A stretch of DNA of 64,000 bases from Fulvivirga maritima (GTDB lineage Bacteria; Bacteroidota; Bacteroidia; Cytophagales; Cyclobacteriaceae), in assembly GCF_021389955.1 (NCBI RefSeq), contig NZ_CP089980.1, positions 2,847,001-2,911,000 of the forward strand. Reading direction: 5' to 3'. Under the pieces are notes generated by a model. It made no database searches. It worked only from the letters and a program-made list of their open reading frames with translations, and had not been told where the DNA came from. Each line of letters starts with the position of its first letter. Within the stretch, counting starts at the first letter, position 1. Both the position numbers and the translations under genes were made by a program. Of this stretch, positions 34,368 through 43,250 are shown piece by piece.

Positions 34368-35940
34368 CTTCAGTAGAGGTAGTGTTTTGCTCTTTTAAAA
34401 TGGCTTTGGCCTTTTCCTTAATAATATCAGCTACTGGTTTTTGCTGTATTTTACTTTCCAGCCATTCTATTATATCAAAATACACAAAGGCCCTTTTTTC
34501 ATAAGGGTTGTTTTTTAATGACAGCAATTGGCTTCTTAGCTTTATGAATTCAGGTATCAGCTGACTTTCCTTAAATTGATAACTCAGTTTTTTAAGGAAA
34601 TTGAGAATGTATTTCTGAAAGTTATGTAAGTCATCCTTCTTCAATAAAAAGCGATAAGTAGAGCGGATGTAGTAGTCAATTACATCAACATTGCCCAGCT
34701 CATAGTGGCTGATCAGGTTCAGTATCCGGGCAAAGGAGTGAACATCTTCTCTGATATCTACATTTTCAGAATTTATTATGCGGTTAAGATAAAATATGGC
34801 TTCATTATAATCTCCATTGCCAAAATACAAGCAGCTGGTTTTGTAATACATGATCAGCTTAGAGTGGCTGTCTAACAGTGAAGTGAAATGTTCCAGGCCG
34901 GTTTTAATTTTTTTCATAAGTGCCACACCAATATCAAAATCACCCAGCATAAAAAAGCGATTGAACTCATGCACATAAGTGTATTTAATGAGTCTCAGCC
35001 TGATGTTTTCGTTCATTACGTTTTTAGGAAACTGCCTTATTTCTCTCAGCTGCCGGGTGGTTTGTACAAACTCATAATACCTGAACTGCTTATATTGAGC
35101 AATCAATAAATTGTTGAGCGCTCTTATGTAGGCTTCCACTTTAGAAGTACGGATTTGCTTATGCTCATCAAAAAGGTCAACACACTTTTTTGCATATAAA
35201 TATCCGTTTTCAGTATCCTGAATAAAGAAGTAATAACCCACGTACAGGTTGTATAAGTTAAGCTTTTCGTCTAAAGAGAGCTTTTTCTCATCATAAGCAG
35301 GCATGCTGGTGTTAAACATGCGTCTTAATTGGTCGAAATCACTTTCGTTTCTAATAAAGCCTATTTTTAGGTAGAGCGCGTTGAGCTTAGCTGCCAGATT
35401 GGTGAAAATATTGATGTTGTTAATGCGGTTATTAGTATCCTGCACTTCTTCGATAATCCGGTTAACCCGCACCTGATTACCTGGCCCTACGGTTTGGTTA
35501 ATTACGTTTTTCTCCCATTTCAGTATCTCTAGCTGCAGTTCTAAATTACCGGTTTTTAAAGCTTGTTTTTTGGCCTTTTTTAAAATGGAAGCACACTGAT
35601 CATACAGACTTCTGTTAAAGAGAATCTGGGCATAATCTATCATCTCTCGTATCTGAATGTCTATTACAGAGCTTTGGTTGTACTGTCTTATGCTTTGTAA
35701 TATTTTTTTATATAAGTGAGATTTCAGATTAGAGAGCTGTGCCGGGTTAAGGTCGGGCGCTTTTTTCAGTAACTCATTGTCATCGAAGGATTTCTGATTG
35801 TCAATAAGGTCAAATAATCGAACGTATTTCTTGCTTGAGCTGTCATTTTCTGAGCTTACAGATACCTTGAAATATCGCTTTTCACTTTTCTTAAGCGATT
35901 TTATAAGTAAAAATAAAACATCTGATTTCTCTTTAGACAT
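34342..35940 (-). CDS. Helical-repeat protein of unknown function (532 aa)
   Basis: Cytoplasmic, almost all-helical protein without signal peptide or membrane segment. The opening LIKSLKKSEKRYFKVS followed by KYVRLFDLIDNQKSFDDNELLKK and LKSHLYKKILQSIRQY is a conserved N-terminal block I have seen in Cytophagales proteins of unknown function. The rest has TPR-like helix pairs (for example CLYFGNGDYNEAIFYLNRII near 375-395). It is probably a scaffold or regulator. The final codons (KSLDQY, stop) are built into the shared terminator hairpin. It is divergent from leuA, with no clear promoter. Confidence 0.7.
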   Translation of the reverse strand: MSKEKSDVLFLLIKSLKKSEKRYFKVSVSSENDSSSKKYVRLFDLIDNQKSFDDNELLKKAPDLNPAQLSNLKSHLYKKILQSIRQYNQSSVIDIQIREMIDYAQILFNRSLYDQCASILKKAKKQALKTGNLELQLEILKWEKNVINQTVGPGNQVRVNRIIEEVQDTNNRINNINIFTNLAAKLNALYLKIGFIRNESDFDQLRRMFNTSMPAYDEKKLSLDEKLNLYNLYVGYYFFIQDTENGYLYAKKCVDLFDEHKQIRTSKVEAYIRALNNLLIAQYKQFRYYEFVQTTRQLREIRQFPKNVMNENIRLRLIKYTYVHEFNRFFMLGDFDIGVALMKKIKTGLEHFTSLLDSHSKLIMYYKTSCLYFGNGDYNEAIFYLNRIINSENVDIREDVHSFARILNLISHYELGNVDVIDYYIRSTYRFLLKKDDLHNFQKYILNFLKKLSYQFKESQLIPEFIKLRSQLLSLKNNPYEKRAFVYFDIIEWLESKIQQKPVADIIKEKAKAILKEQNTTSTEEKKSLDQY

Positions 35941-36063
35941 CGTAAATATATTGAATTAAAAAAACGCTTATATGGCAATTATAAGCAATTTATAAGGAAA
36001 ATAGTAAGGTTTAGAAATTGTATTTACTGCTTAATTAGGTAAGGCCAAAGCATACATACTCCT

Positions 36064-36071
36064 TACATTTG
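36064..36071 (+). promoter_or_regulatory. Possible -7 element of the leu operon (TACATTTG)
   Basis: Full match to TAnnTTTG 33 bases before the leuA ATG. No TTG is found at the expected -33 position, so support is partial. No leucine-rich leader ORF is seen in 35941-36103. Confidence 0.35.
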
Positions 36072-36103
36072 ATGTCAATAAATTGTAACGGAACCATTTT
36101 AAT

Positions 36104-37270
36104 ATGAACAACAGAATCCAAATTTTTGATACTACTTTAAGAGATGGCGAGCAAGTGCCAGGCTGTGGCTTGTCTAAAAATGAAAAGATAACAATAGCAA
36201 AAGCACTTGAAGAGCTGGGAGTGGACGTGATAGAGGCTGGTTTCCCTATATCTAGTCCGGGAGACTTTAAGTCTGTGGAAGCTGTTTCTAAAGAAGTAAA
36301 AGATGTTACGGTTTGTGCTCTTTCCAGAGCGGTAGAAAAAGATATTGAAGTAGCAGCTGAAGCTGTGAAGTATGCCAAGAGGCCAAGAATACATACAGGT
36401 ATTGGTACTTCTGATCAGCATGTGTTTACTAAAATCAAAACTACCAGAGAAGATATTTTGGTAAGAGCAGAAGGATGTGTGAAGTATGCAAAGAAATTTG
36501 TTGAAGATGTAGAATTCTACGCAGAAGATGCGGGCCGTACTGATAATGAATTCCTTGCTAAAGTGATTCAGGTAGCCGTAAATGCAGGTGCTACTGTGGT
36601 TAATATTCCTGATACTACAGGGTATTGTTTGCCTGAAGAATATGGTAAGAAAATAAAATTCCTTTGTGATAATGTAATAGGTATAGAAAATGTAGCTATT
36701 TCTACGCACTGTCATAATGATTTAGGTTTGGCCACTGCTAATAGTGTTGAAGCCATTAAAAACGGTGCTCGCCAGGTAGAGTGTACCATTAACGGTATTG
36801 GAGAAAGAGCAGGAAACACTTCATTAGAAGAAGTGGTAATGATCTTGAAAAAACATAACTGGTTAAACTACCAAACAGGTATAGATAGCACTAAAATCTA
36901 TCCTATCAGTCAGCTGGTTTCTTCTACTATGAATATGCCTGTGCAGCCTAACAAGGCTATTGTGGGTAGCAATGCTTTTGCTCACTCATCAGGTATTCAC
37001 CAGGATGGTGTAATCAAAAACAGAGATAACTATGAGATCATTGCTCCTGAAGAAGTAGGTGTAAATGAGTCTTCTATCATTCTTACTGCTCGTAGCGGTA
37101 GAGCTGCTTTGAACTTCAGAATGGGTAAAATTGGCGTTCAGCTTAGCAAAGACGAGTTGGAAAGCGTTTATGAAAAATTCCTTGAAGTAGCTGACAGAGT
37201 AAGCGTAGTGAATGATGCTGAGCTTAAGAACTTGGTGAGTCAATACTTAATCACCAATACAAACTTTTAA
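36104..37270 (+). CDS. leuA: 2-isopropylmalate synthase, short form (388 aa)
   Basis: First enzyme of leucine synthesis: 2-oxoisovalerate plus acetyl-CoA to 2-isopropylmalate. The TIM-barrel opens with [17 protein letters not shown] (about 8-24). The metal and active-site segments include [15 protein letters not shown] (His pair near 202-204) and [13 protein letters not shown], and [11 protein letters not shown] follows. At 388 residues it lacks the C-terminal regulatory domain of the ~500-residue enzymes, and the next gene starts 15 bases later, so this is not a truncation by frameshift. Leucine feedback inhibition would have to come from elsewhere. First of leuACDB. Confidence 0.93.
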   Translation: MNNRIQIFDTTLRDGEQVPGCGLSKNEKITIAKALEELGVDVIEAGFPISSPGDFKSVEAVSKEVKDVTVCALSRAVEKDIEVAAEAVKYAKRPRIHTGIGTSDQHVFTKIKTTREDILVRAEGCVKYAKKFVEDVEFYAEDAGRTDNEFLAKVIQVAVNAGATVVNIPDTTGYCLPEEYGKKIKFLCDNVIGIENVAISTHCHNDLGLATANSVEAIKNGARQVECTINGIGERAGNTSLEEVVMILKKHNWLNYQTGIDSTKIYPISQLVSSTMNMPVQPNKAIVGSNAFAHSSGIHQDGVIKNRDNYEIIAPEEVGVNESSIILTARSGRAALNFRMGKIGVQLSKDELESVYEKFLEVADRVSVVNDAELKNLVSQYLITNTNF

Positions 37271-37285
37271 TTTTTTAATATTTCG

Positions 37286-38681
37286 ATGGCAAAAACACTA
37301 TTCGATAAGATTTGGGACAAGCATGTGGTTCAGGAGATTGAAAACGGACCGCAGGTTGTATATATAGACCGTCATTTTATACATGAGGTTACCAGCCCAC
37401 AGGCATTTGCAGGGCTAAAAAGAAGAGGTATTGGCGTATTCCGTCCTGAGCAGACGGTAGCCACAGCTGATCATAACGTTCCTACTATGAATCAGCATTT
37501 ACCTATTAAAGACCAGCTCTCACGTCACCAGGTAGAGACTTTGGTGAAAAACTGTGATGAGTTTGGCGTAGAGCTTTATGGCTTAGGGCACCCTTTTCAG
37601 GGGAATCGTTCACGTAATAGGGCCAGAGTTGGGAATCACTCAGCCTGGAATGACTATTGTTTGTGGAGATAGCCACACTTCTACTCACGGAGCTTTTGGA
37701 AACATCGCTTTCGGTATAGGTACTAGTGAAGTAGAGCAGGTTTTTGCTACTCAGTGTATCCTTCAGAAGAAGCCTAAAACCATGAAAATTCAGGTGGATG
37801 GCAAGCTTAAAAATGGAGTGCTTTCTAAAGATATTGTTTTATACATTATCTCTCAGATCACTACTGGTGGAGGTACCGGATATTTCATAGAGTTCTGTGG
37901 TTCGGCCATAGAGTCACTATCTATGGAAGCGCGTATGACTATCTGTAACATGAGTATAGAGATGGGAGCCAGAGGCGGAATGATCGCTCCTGATGAGATC
38001 ACCTTCTCTTATTTAAAAGGTAAAAAATTCGCTCCTCAGGGAGAAGAGTGGGAAGAAAAACTCGCTTACTGGAAAACATTAAAAACAGACCCTGAAGCTA
38101 AGTTTGATAAAGAATATCATTTCAAAGCAGAAGATATAGAACCTATGATCACCTACGGTACTAACCCTGGAATGGGTATTGGTATCACGCAGAGCATCCC
38201 TGGTGGTAACGGTCAGGCCAGCGCCGGACTTAAAAAATCACTGGAGTACATGGATCTGCAAGGTGGAACTCAACTGTTGGGTAAAAAAATTGACTATGTA
38301 TTTATAGGTAGCTGTACTAATTCTCGCATTGAAGACCTAAGACTGGTAGCTAACCTGGTTAAAGGCAGGAAAAAAGCAGAGCATGTAAATGCTATGATTA
38401 TCCCTGGTTCCAGACAAGTAGAAGATCAGGCTAAAGCCGAAGGTATCGATAAAATATTGGCTGAAGCTGGTTTTGAGCTTCGCCAGCCAGGTTGTTCTGC
38501 CTGTTTAGGTATGAATGAAGACAAGGTGCCAAGAGGAAAATATTGTGTTTCTACCTCTAACAGAAACTTTGAAGGCCGTCAAGGTCCTGGAGCCAGAACT
38601 ATGCTGGCCAGCCCGCTTACAGCAGCTGCGGCAGCCCTTAATGGCTATATAACTGATGTTAGAGAAATGATAGAAGACTAA
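37286..38681 (+). CDS. leuC: 3-isopropylmalate dehydratase large subunit, frameshifted
   Basis: Aconitase-type 4Fe-4S enzyme that isomerises 2- to 3-isopropylmalate together with LeuD. From the ATG at 37286 the frame is normal to ...GHPFQG and is then shifted by a run of four G (37600-37603). With three G it reads [32 protein letters not shown] and continues to 38681, giving ~464 residues, the expected length. The cluster ligands include the Cys of GSCTN and the CSAC near the C-terminus. No other damage is visible, so I read the indel as an error in the sequence rather than a pseudogene. It is fifteen bases after leuA, eight before leuD. Confidence 0.9.
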
Positions 38682-38689
38682 AATTAGAA

Positions 38690-39283
38690 ATGGATAAATT
38701 CGATACATTAATATCAACTTGTGTTCCTATTCCTTTTCAGGATATAGATACTGACCAGATCATACCGGCAAGGTTTCTTAAGGCTACTACCAGAGAGGGC
38801 TTTGGCGATAATCTATTTTGTGACTGGCGCTATGATGATAAGGGAAATCCTAATGAAGACTTTGTTTTGAATAAAGATACTTATTCAGGAAAAGTGCTGG
38901 TAGCGGGAAAGAATTTTGGTTGTGGTTCTAGTAGAGAGCACGCTGCCTGGGCTATTTATGACTACGGTTTCAAAGTAGTGGTAAGCAGCTTTTTTGCAGA
39001 TATTTTTAAGAATAATGCCCTGAATAACGGCTTGCTGCCTGTTCAGGTAACTGATGAATTTTTAGAAAAGATTTTTGAAGCTATAGAGGCTGATCCTAAT
39101 ACGGAAGTGAAAGTAGATCTTGATACGCAAACCGTAACATTAGTAGGTTCAGATATAAGTGAGGAGTTTGAAATTAACCCTTACAAAAAGCACTGCCTTA
39201 AAAATGGTTTTGATGATATAGATTTTCTGCTGAGTAACCTGGATAAGGTGAAGGCTTACGAATCTGATAGTATAATGAAATAA
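38690..39283 (+). CDS. leuD: 3-isopropylmalate dehydratase small subunit
   Basis: Swivelling-domain partner of LeuC in the isomerisation of isopropylmalate. The 197 residues show the family features [14 protein letters not shown] (about 19-32), [17 protein letters not shown] (about 73-89) and [19 protein letters not shown]. Length is normal and the frame intact. It lies between leuC and leuB in the leu operon. The gap that follows contains a terminator-like hairpin (39293-39350). Confidence 0.95.
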   Translation: MDKFDTLISTCVPIPFQDIDTDQIIPARFLKATTREGFGDNLFCDWRYDDKGNPNEDFVLNKDTYSGKVLVAGKNFGCGSSREHAAWAIYDYGFKVVVSSFFADIFKNNALNNGLLPVQVTDEFLEKIFEAIEADPNTEVKVDLDTQTVTLVGSDISEEFEINPYKKHCLKNGFDDIDFLLSNLDKVKAYESDSIMK

Positions 39284-39292
39284 TGATGGGTG

Positions 39293-39350
39293 AAACAAGC
39301 CTCCCGTAGGATTATTGGGTTTAGGTTGACCTACTTACGGGGGCTGTTTC
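39293..39350 (+). terminator. Terminator-like hairpin between leuD and leuB
   Basis: AAACAAGCCTCCCGTA (39293-39308) pairs, with two bulges, with TACGGGGGCTGTTT (39336-39349), followed by CTTTT. It sits inside the operon, so it may reduce read-through into leuB or protect the upstream mRNA; strength is uncertain. Confidence 0.4.
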
Positions 39351-39367
39351 TTTTAGCAAATATAAGA

Positions 39368-40444
39368 ATGAAGAAAAAAATAGCAATATTGCCTGGTGAT
39401 GGCATAGGGCCTGAAGTTACAAAGCAGGCGTTAAAGTCACTTAAATCTATAGAGGAGGCCTTTGGCCATGAGTTTACTTATACAGAGGCTCATGTGGGTG
39501 CTGCTGCTATAGATGCTACAGGCGATCCTTTTCCTCAACAGACTGAAGATGTTTGCCGTGATGCAGACGCCATATTGTTTGGTGCTATCGGTGATCCTAA
39601 ATATGATAATGATCCTAAAGCTAAAGTAAGACCTGAGCAAGGATTATTGGCTATGCGTAAAAAGCTTAACCTTTTTGCTAACGTAAGGCCAGTGAAAAGT
39701 TATGATGCACTGCTTTCTAAGTCACCGTTAAAAGAGAGTATTATTAAAGGTACTGATTTTGTGGTATTCAGAGAGCTAACAGGTGGTATCTACTTCGGTC
39801 AGCCAAGAGGAAGATCAGAAGACGGTAACCAGGCATTTGATACTTGTAATTATAGCAAAGAAGAAATTACCAGGATAGCTAAGCTGGCTTTTGAGGCAGC
39901 TGGTAACAGAGGTAAAAAAGTAACGCTGGTAGATAAAGCTAACGTTTTGGCTACCTCAAGACTTTGGAGAGAAACCGTTCAAGAAATGGCTTCTGATTAT
40001 CCTGATATACAGTTAGACTTCATGTTTGTAGATAATGCAGCCATGAAAATCATCCAAAATCCTAAAGATTTTGATGTAGTGCTTACTGAAAATATGTTTG
40101 GAGATATCATTACTGATGAGGCTTCTGTAATTGCAGGCTCCTTAGGTATGTTACCTTCAGCGTCTATTGGTACTGCACAAAGCCTTTTTGAGCCTATTCA
40201 TGGTTCATATCCTCAGGCAGCAGGTAAAGACATAGCTAATCCTTTTGGAGCTATTCTTTCGGCAGCCATGCTTTTAGAATATTCTTTTGGTTTGGTAGAG
40301 GAGAGTAAAGCTATTCAAGATGCCGTACTTAAAGCGGTAGACGATGGTTTTGTTACTGAAGATATAGATAGAGAGAACCCGGTAGGAACGGAAGAGGTAG
40401 GAGACAAGGTGGCTGCTTATATCAAGGAAATGTTAGCAGTGTAA
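39368..40444 (+). CDS. leuB: 3-isopropylmalate dehydrogenase
   Basis: NAD-dependent oxidation and decarboxylation of 3-isopropylmalate to 2-oxoisocaproate, the last step specific to leucine. I start at the ATG at 39368 (MKKKIAILPGDGIGPEVTK). The frame is open 26 codons further upstream, but that stretch is the leuD-leuB hairpin. About 358 residues with GDGIGPE, FRELTGGIYFGQPRG and the metal/cofactor segment DNAAMKII... TENMFGDIITDEAS are visible. It ends the leu gene set. The ilv attenuator begins 32 bases later. Confidence 0.94.
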   Translation: MKKKIAILPGDGIGPEVTKQALKSLKSIEEAFGHEFTYTEAHVGAAAIDATGDPFPQQTEDVCRDADAILFGAIGDPKYDNDPKAKVRPEQGLLAMRKKLNLFANVRPVKSYDALLSKSPLKESIIKGTDFVVFRELTGGIYFGQPRGRSEDGNQAFDTCNYSKEEITRIAKLAFEAAGNRGKKVTLVDKANVLATSRLWRETVQEMASDYPDIQLDFMFVDNAAMKIIQNPKDFDVVLTENMFGDIITDEASVIAGSLGMLPSASIGTAQSLFEPIHGSYPQAAGKDIANPFGAILSAAMLLEYSFGLVEESKAIQDAVLKAVDDGFVTEDIDRENPVGTEEVGDKVAAYIKEMLAV

Positions 40445-40475
40445 AAGTGGCCATGAAAAAAAACATACCACAGCG

Positions 40476-40507
40476 TTGTTATTTAAAAAACTATTTGGTT
40501 AGCTTTA
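40476..40507 (+). promoter_or_regulatory. Candidate promoter of the ilv leader transcript
   Basis: TTG (40476-40478), 21-base spacer, TAGCTTTA (40500-40507), one base from TAnnTTTG. It would start transcription just before the leader ORF at 40523, separating ilv control from leu. Confidence 0.4.
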
Positions 40508-40522
40508 AATCAAAGAGCGAAA

Positions 40523-40594
40523 ATGAAAAGCATAAACATCAATATTTCCCTGATTATTATTAGCGTCGTGGTGAGAACCATGCGGGATTGGTGA
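40523..40594 (+). CDS. ilv leader peptide (23 aa)
   Basis: Short ORF MKSININ... with the run ISLIIISVVV, i.e. five Ile, one Leu and three Val codons close together, then RTMRDW and TGA. It precedes a terminator (40619-40652) directly in front of ilvE and resembles the enterobacterial ilv leader peptide in its Ile/Val run. Translation speed through the run would report the charge of tRNA-Ile, -Val and -Leu. Confidence 0.85.
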   Translation: MKSININISLIIISVVVRTMRDW

Positions 40595-40652
40595 TGCTAT
40601 GCCTATAAAATTATATAGAGCGCCAATCCTATCAAGGGTTGGCGCTTTTTTT
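40585..40652 (+). terminator. Attenuator: terminator with competing antiterminator
   Basis: Terminator stem AGCGCCAATCC (40619-40629) with GGGTTGGCGCT (40636-40646), loop TATCAA, then seven T. The same CGCCAATCC (40621-40629) can pair fully with GGATTGGTG (40585-40593), which lies over the end of the leader ORF. A ribosome stalled on the Ile/Val codons leaves that strand free and lets the antiterminator form; one that reaches the TGA covers it and lets the terminator form. Confidence 0.88.
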
Positions 40653-40672
40653 ATGATTAAAATTTAAAAGCC

Positions 40673-41564
40673 ATGTATTACAACAACGACACTATCGTCT
40701 TCCAAAATGGCCAATGGCTAAAGGCTAAAGATGCCACAGCCACCATGTATAACCAAACACTACACTACGGTATAGGGGTGTTTGAGGGTATAAGATCATA
40801 CAAAAATGTAAATGGCTGCAATATATTCAGAGCTAAAGAGCATTATGATCGTCTGCTGTATTCTGCATCTAAAATGCATATAGAGCTGCCCTATTCGATA
40901 GAGGAACTGGTGAGTATCACCTATGAGTTGTTGGATAAAAATTAACCTTACTGATGCTTACATCAGGCCATTGGTTTATCAGGGTATGAATATGGCGCTT
41001 ACGCCAGCTGCTGAAACCAATGTCTTTATAGGAGCATGGGAGTGGGCCAAATATCTTGGCAACGGACCATTAAACGTAATGATCTCTTCTTACCAAAGGC
41101 CTAACCCTAAATCTTGTGTAATGGAAGCCAAAGTGGTAGGGCATTATACTAACTCTGTTTTGGCTACCACAGAAGCTAAAAAGCTGGGTTATGATGAGGC
41201 TTTATTATTAGACATACATGGTAATGTGGCTCAGGGGCCGGGAGCGAATTTCTTTTTTGAAAAAGATGGTGTGTTGTACACTCCTCCTGCTGGTAACATT
41301 TTACCAGGCATAACCAGAGCTACTATTATGGAATTAGCCAAAGAGCTGGAAATAAGAGTAATAGAAAAGCATTTTACAGTAGATGAAGTGTATGGTGCTG
41401 ATAATGCATTTTTTGCAGGTACAGCGGTGGAAATAACACCTATAGGAGCTATTAACGGAGATAAATTTAAAGGTAACTGGGATGAATCTGCCGGTAACAG
41501 CTTGTATATGATGTATCGTACCAAAGTGCAGCATAATGAATATCAAGGACTTACAATAGTATAG
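40673..41564 (+). CDS. ilvE: Branched-chain amino acid aminotransferase, frameshifted
   Basis: PLP enzyme that makes valine, leucine and isoleucine from their keto acids. The ATG at 40673 (MYYNNDTIVFQNGQW) opens the fold-type IV domain with LHYGIGVFEGIRSY (about 31-44). After ...YELLDKN an extra T near 40942-40943 produces a stop. Removing it continues NLTDAYIRPLVYQGM, the Lys region ESCVMEAKV-like segment, and later GPGANFFFEKDG and FAGTAVEITPIG, to a total of ~296 residues. No other defect is seen. It is the first gene after the ilv attenuator and is followed by ilvD four bases later. Confidence 0.9.
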
Positions 41565-41568
41565 ATAA

Positions 41569-43248
41569 ATGTCAGAAAATCTCAATAAATACAGTAAAGC
41601 AGTAACGCAAGACCCTACGCAGCCCGCCGCTCAGGCTATGCTGCATGCCATAGGGTTAACAGATGAAGACTTAAAAAAGCCTCAAATAGGGGTGGTGAGC
41701 ACAGGGTATGAAGGAAACCCCTGTAACATGCACCTGAATGACCTGGCTAAGGTGGCTAAAGAAAGTATCAATAAAGAAGAACTGATAGGCCTTATCTTTA
41801 ATACTATCGGTGTAAGTGATGGTATTTCTATGGGTACACCGGGTATGAGGTACAGCTTGCCATCAAGAGATATTATAGCAGATTCTATTGAGGTGGTGGT
41901 GAACGCACAGTCTTATGATGGTGTAGTAACCGTAGTAGGGTGTGATAAAAATATGCCTGGAGCTATGATAGCTATGGGCCGATTAAACAGGCCGGGAATA
42001 TTGATATATGGCGGAACCATAGCTCCCGGATGTTATAAAGATAAGAAACTGGACGTGGTAAGTGCTTTTGAGGCACTTGGTCAAAAAATAGCAGGCTCTA
42101 TCTCTGAAGAAGATTTCAGCGGAGTGGTACATAACGCATGCCCGGGAGCAGGAGCTTGTGGAGGTATGTATACTGCTAATACTATTGCTTCGGCCATAGA
42201 AATGCTGGGTATGAGTTTGCCTTATGGCTCTTCTAATCCTGCCACTAGTGGTGAGAAAGATGATGAATGCTCTCGAATAGGAGCAGCCATGAAAAGACTG
42301 ATAGAGCTGGATCTGAAACCTAGAGACATAGTTACTCGCAAGTCTTTTGAAAACGCAGTAAAGCTGGTTACAGTGCTCGGAGGATCTACTAATGCTGTAT
42401 TGCACCTGTTGGCAATAGCAAAGGCCTTTGAAATTGATTTTGATATTAATGATTTTCAGAAAATAGGTAATAGCACCCCATTCCTGGCAGATCTTAAACC
42501 AAGTGGTAAGTACCTGATGGAAGATTTGCATAAGCACGGTGGTGTACCAGCGGTAATGAAACTGATGCTTAAAGAGGGCATTATAGATGGTAGCTGCATG
42601 ACAGTAACAGGTAAAACTTTAGCAGAAAATTTAGAAGAGCTACCTGAGTTGCCTGCAGAGCAGGATATCATTCGCCCTTTCTCTGATCCTATTAAAAAGA
42701 CAGGACATATCAGGATTTTGCGCGGTAATCTGGCTCCTGATGGAGGTGTGGCCAAAATCACTGGTAAAGAGAGGAGAAGTATTTGAAGGTCCGGCTCACA
42801 TTTTTGATAGTGAGTATGATGCTAATGATGGTATCAGAAACGGAGAAGTAAAAGCTGGAGAAGTGGTGGTTATCCGCTATGAAGGGCCTAAAGGAGGGCC
42901 AGGCATGCCGGAAATGCTTAAGCCTACTGCAGCTATAATGGGTGCCGGCTTAGGTAAATCAGTGGCACTGATAACTGATGGAAGATTTTCAGGAGGTACG
43001 CATGGTTTCGTGGTAGGCCATATCACTCCTGAGGCGCAAGATGGGGACCCATCGCTTTGGTGGAGAATGGAGACATGATCCGCATAGACGCTACCAATGA
43101 CACCATAGAGGTGCTGGTAGATGAAGAAACAATGAAAACAAGAAAGCAAAAATGGATAGCTCCACCGTTAAAAAAGACAAGTGGAGTATTATATAAATAT
43201 TCAAAAAGTGTTTCATCTGCATCTTTAGGGTGCATAACTGATCTTTAA
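41569..43248 (+). CDS. ilvD: Dihydroxy-acid dehydratase, two frameshifts
   Basis: Fe-S enzyme that removes water from the dihydroxy acids in valine and isoleucine synthesis. The ~559-residue protein is readable in three pieces. An extra base near 42772 breaks [19 protein letters not shown], and a missing G in the run at 43043-43046 breaks [16 protein letters not shown]. The two cancel, so the C-terminus is back in the first frame. Cluster and active-site parts are [33 protein letters not shown] and [16 protein letters not shown]. The product ends in a typical [10 protein letters not shown]. Both indels look like sequence errors. It is two bases before ilvB. Confidence 0.9.
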
Positions 43249-43250
43249 TT

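Noticed and set aside
36137-36715. 192-codon open frame on the minus strand inside leuA
   Set aside because: Antisense to a clearly coding, conserved gene; the translation is Phe/Tyr/Ser-rich with no recognisable domain, as expected for the reverse strand of AT-rich coding DNA.
39290-39367. N-terminal extension of leuB by 26 residues
   Set aside because: The extension covers a hairpin and contains no conserved sequence; the ATG at 39368 gives the normal LeuB start.
41983-42537. 184-codon minus-strand frame opposite ilvD
   Set aside because: Lies fully within the conserved dehydratase gene and has a composition typical of reverse-strand artefacts.
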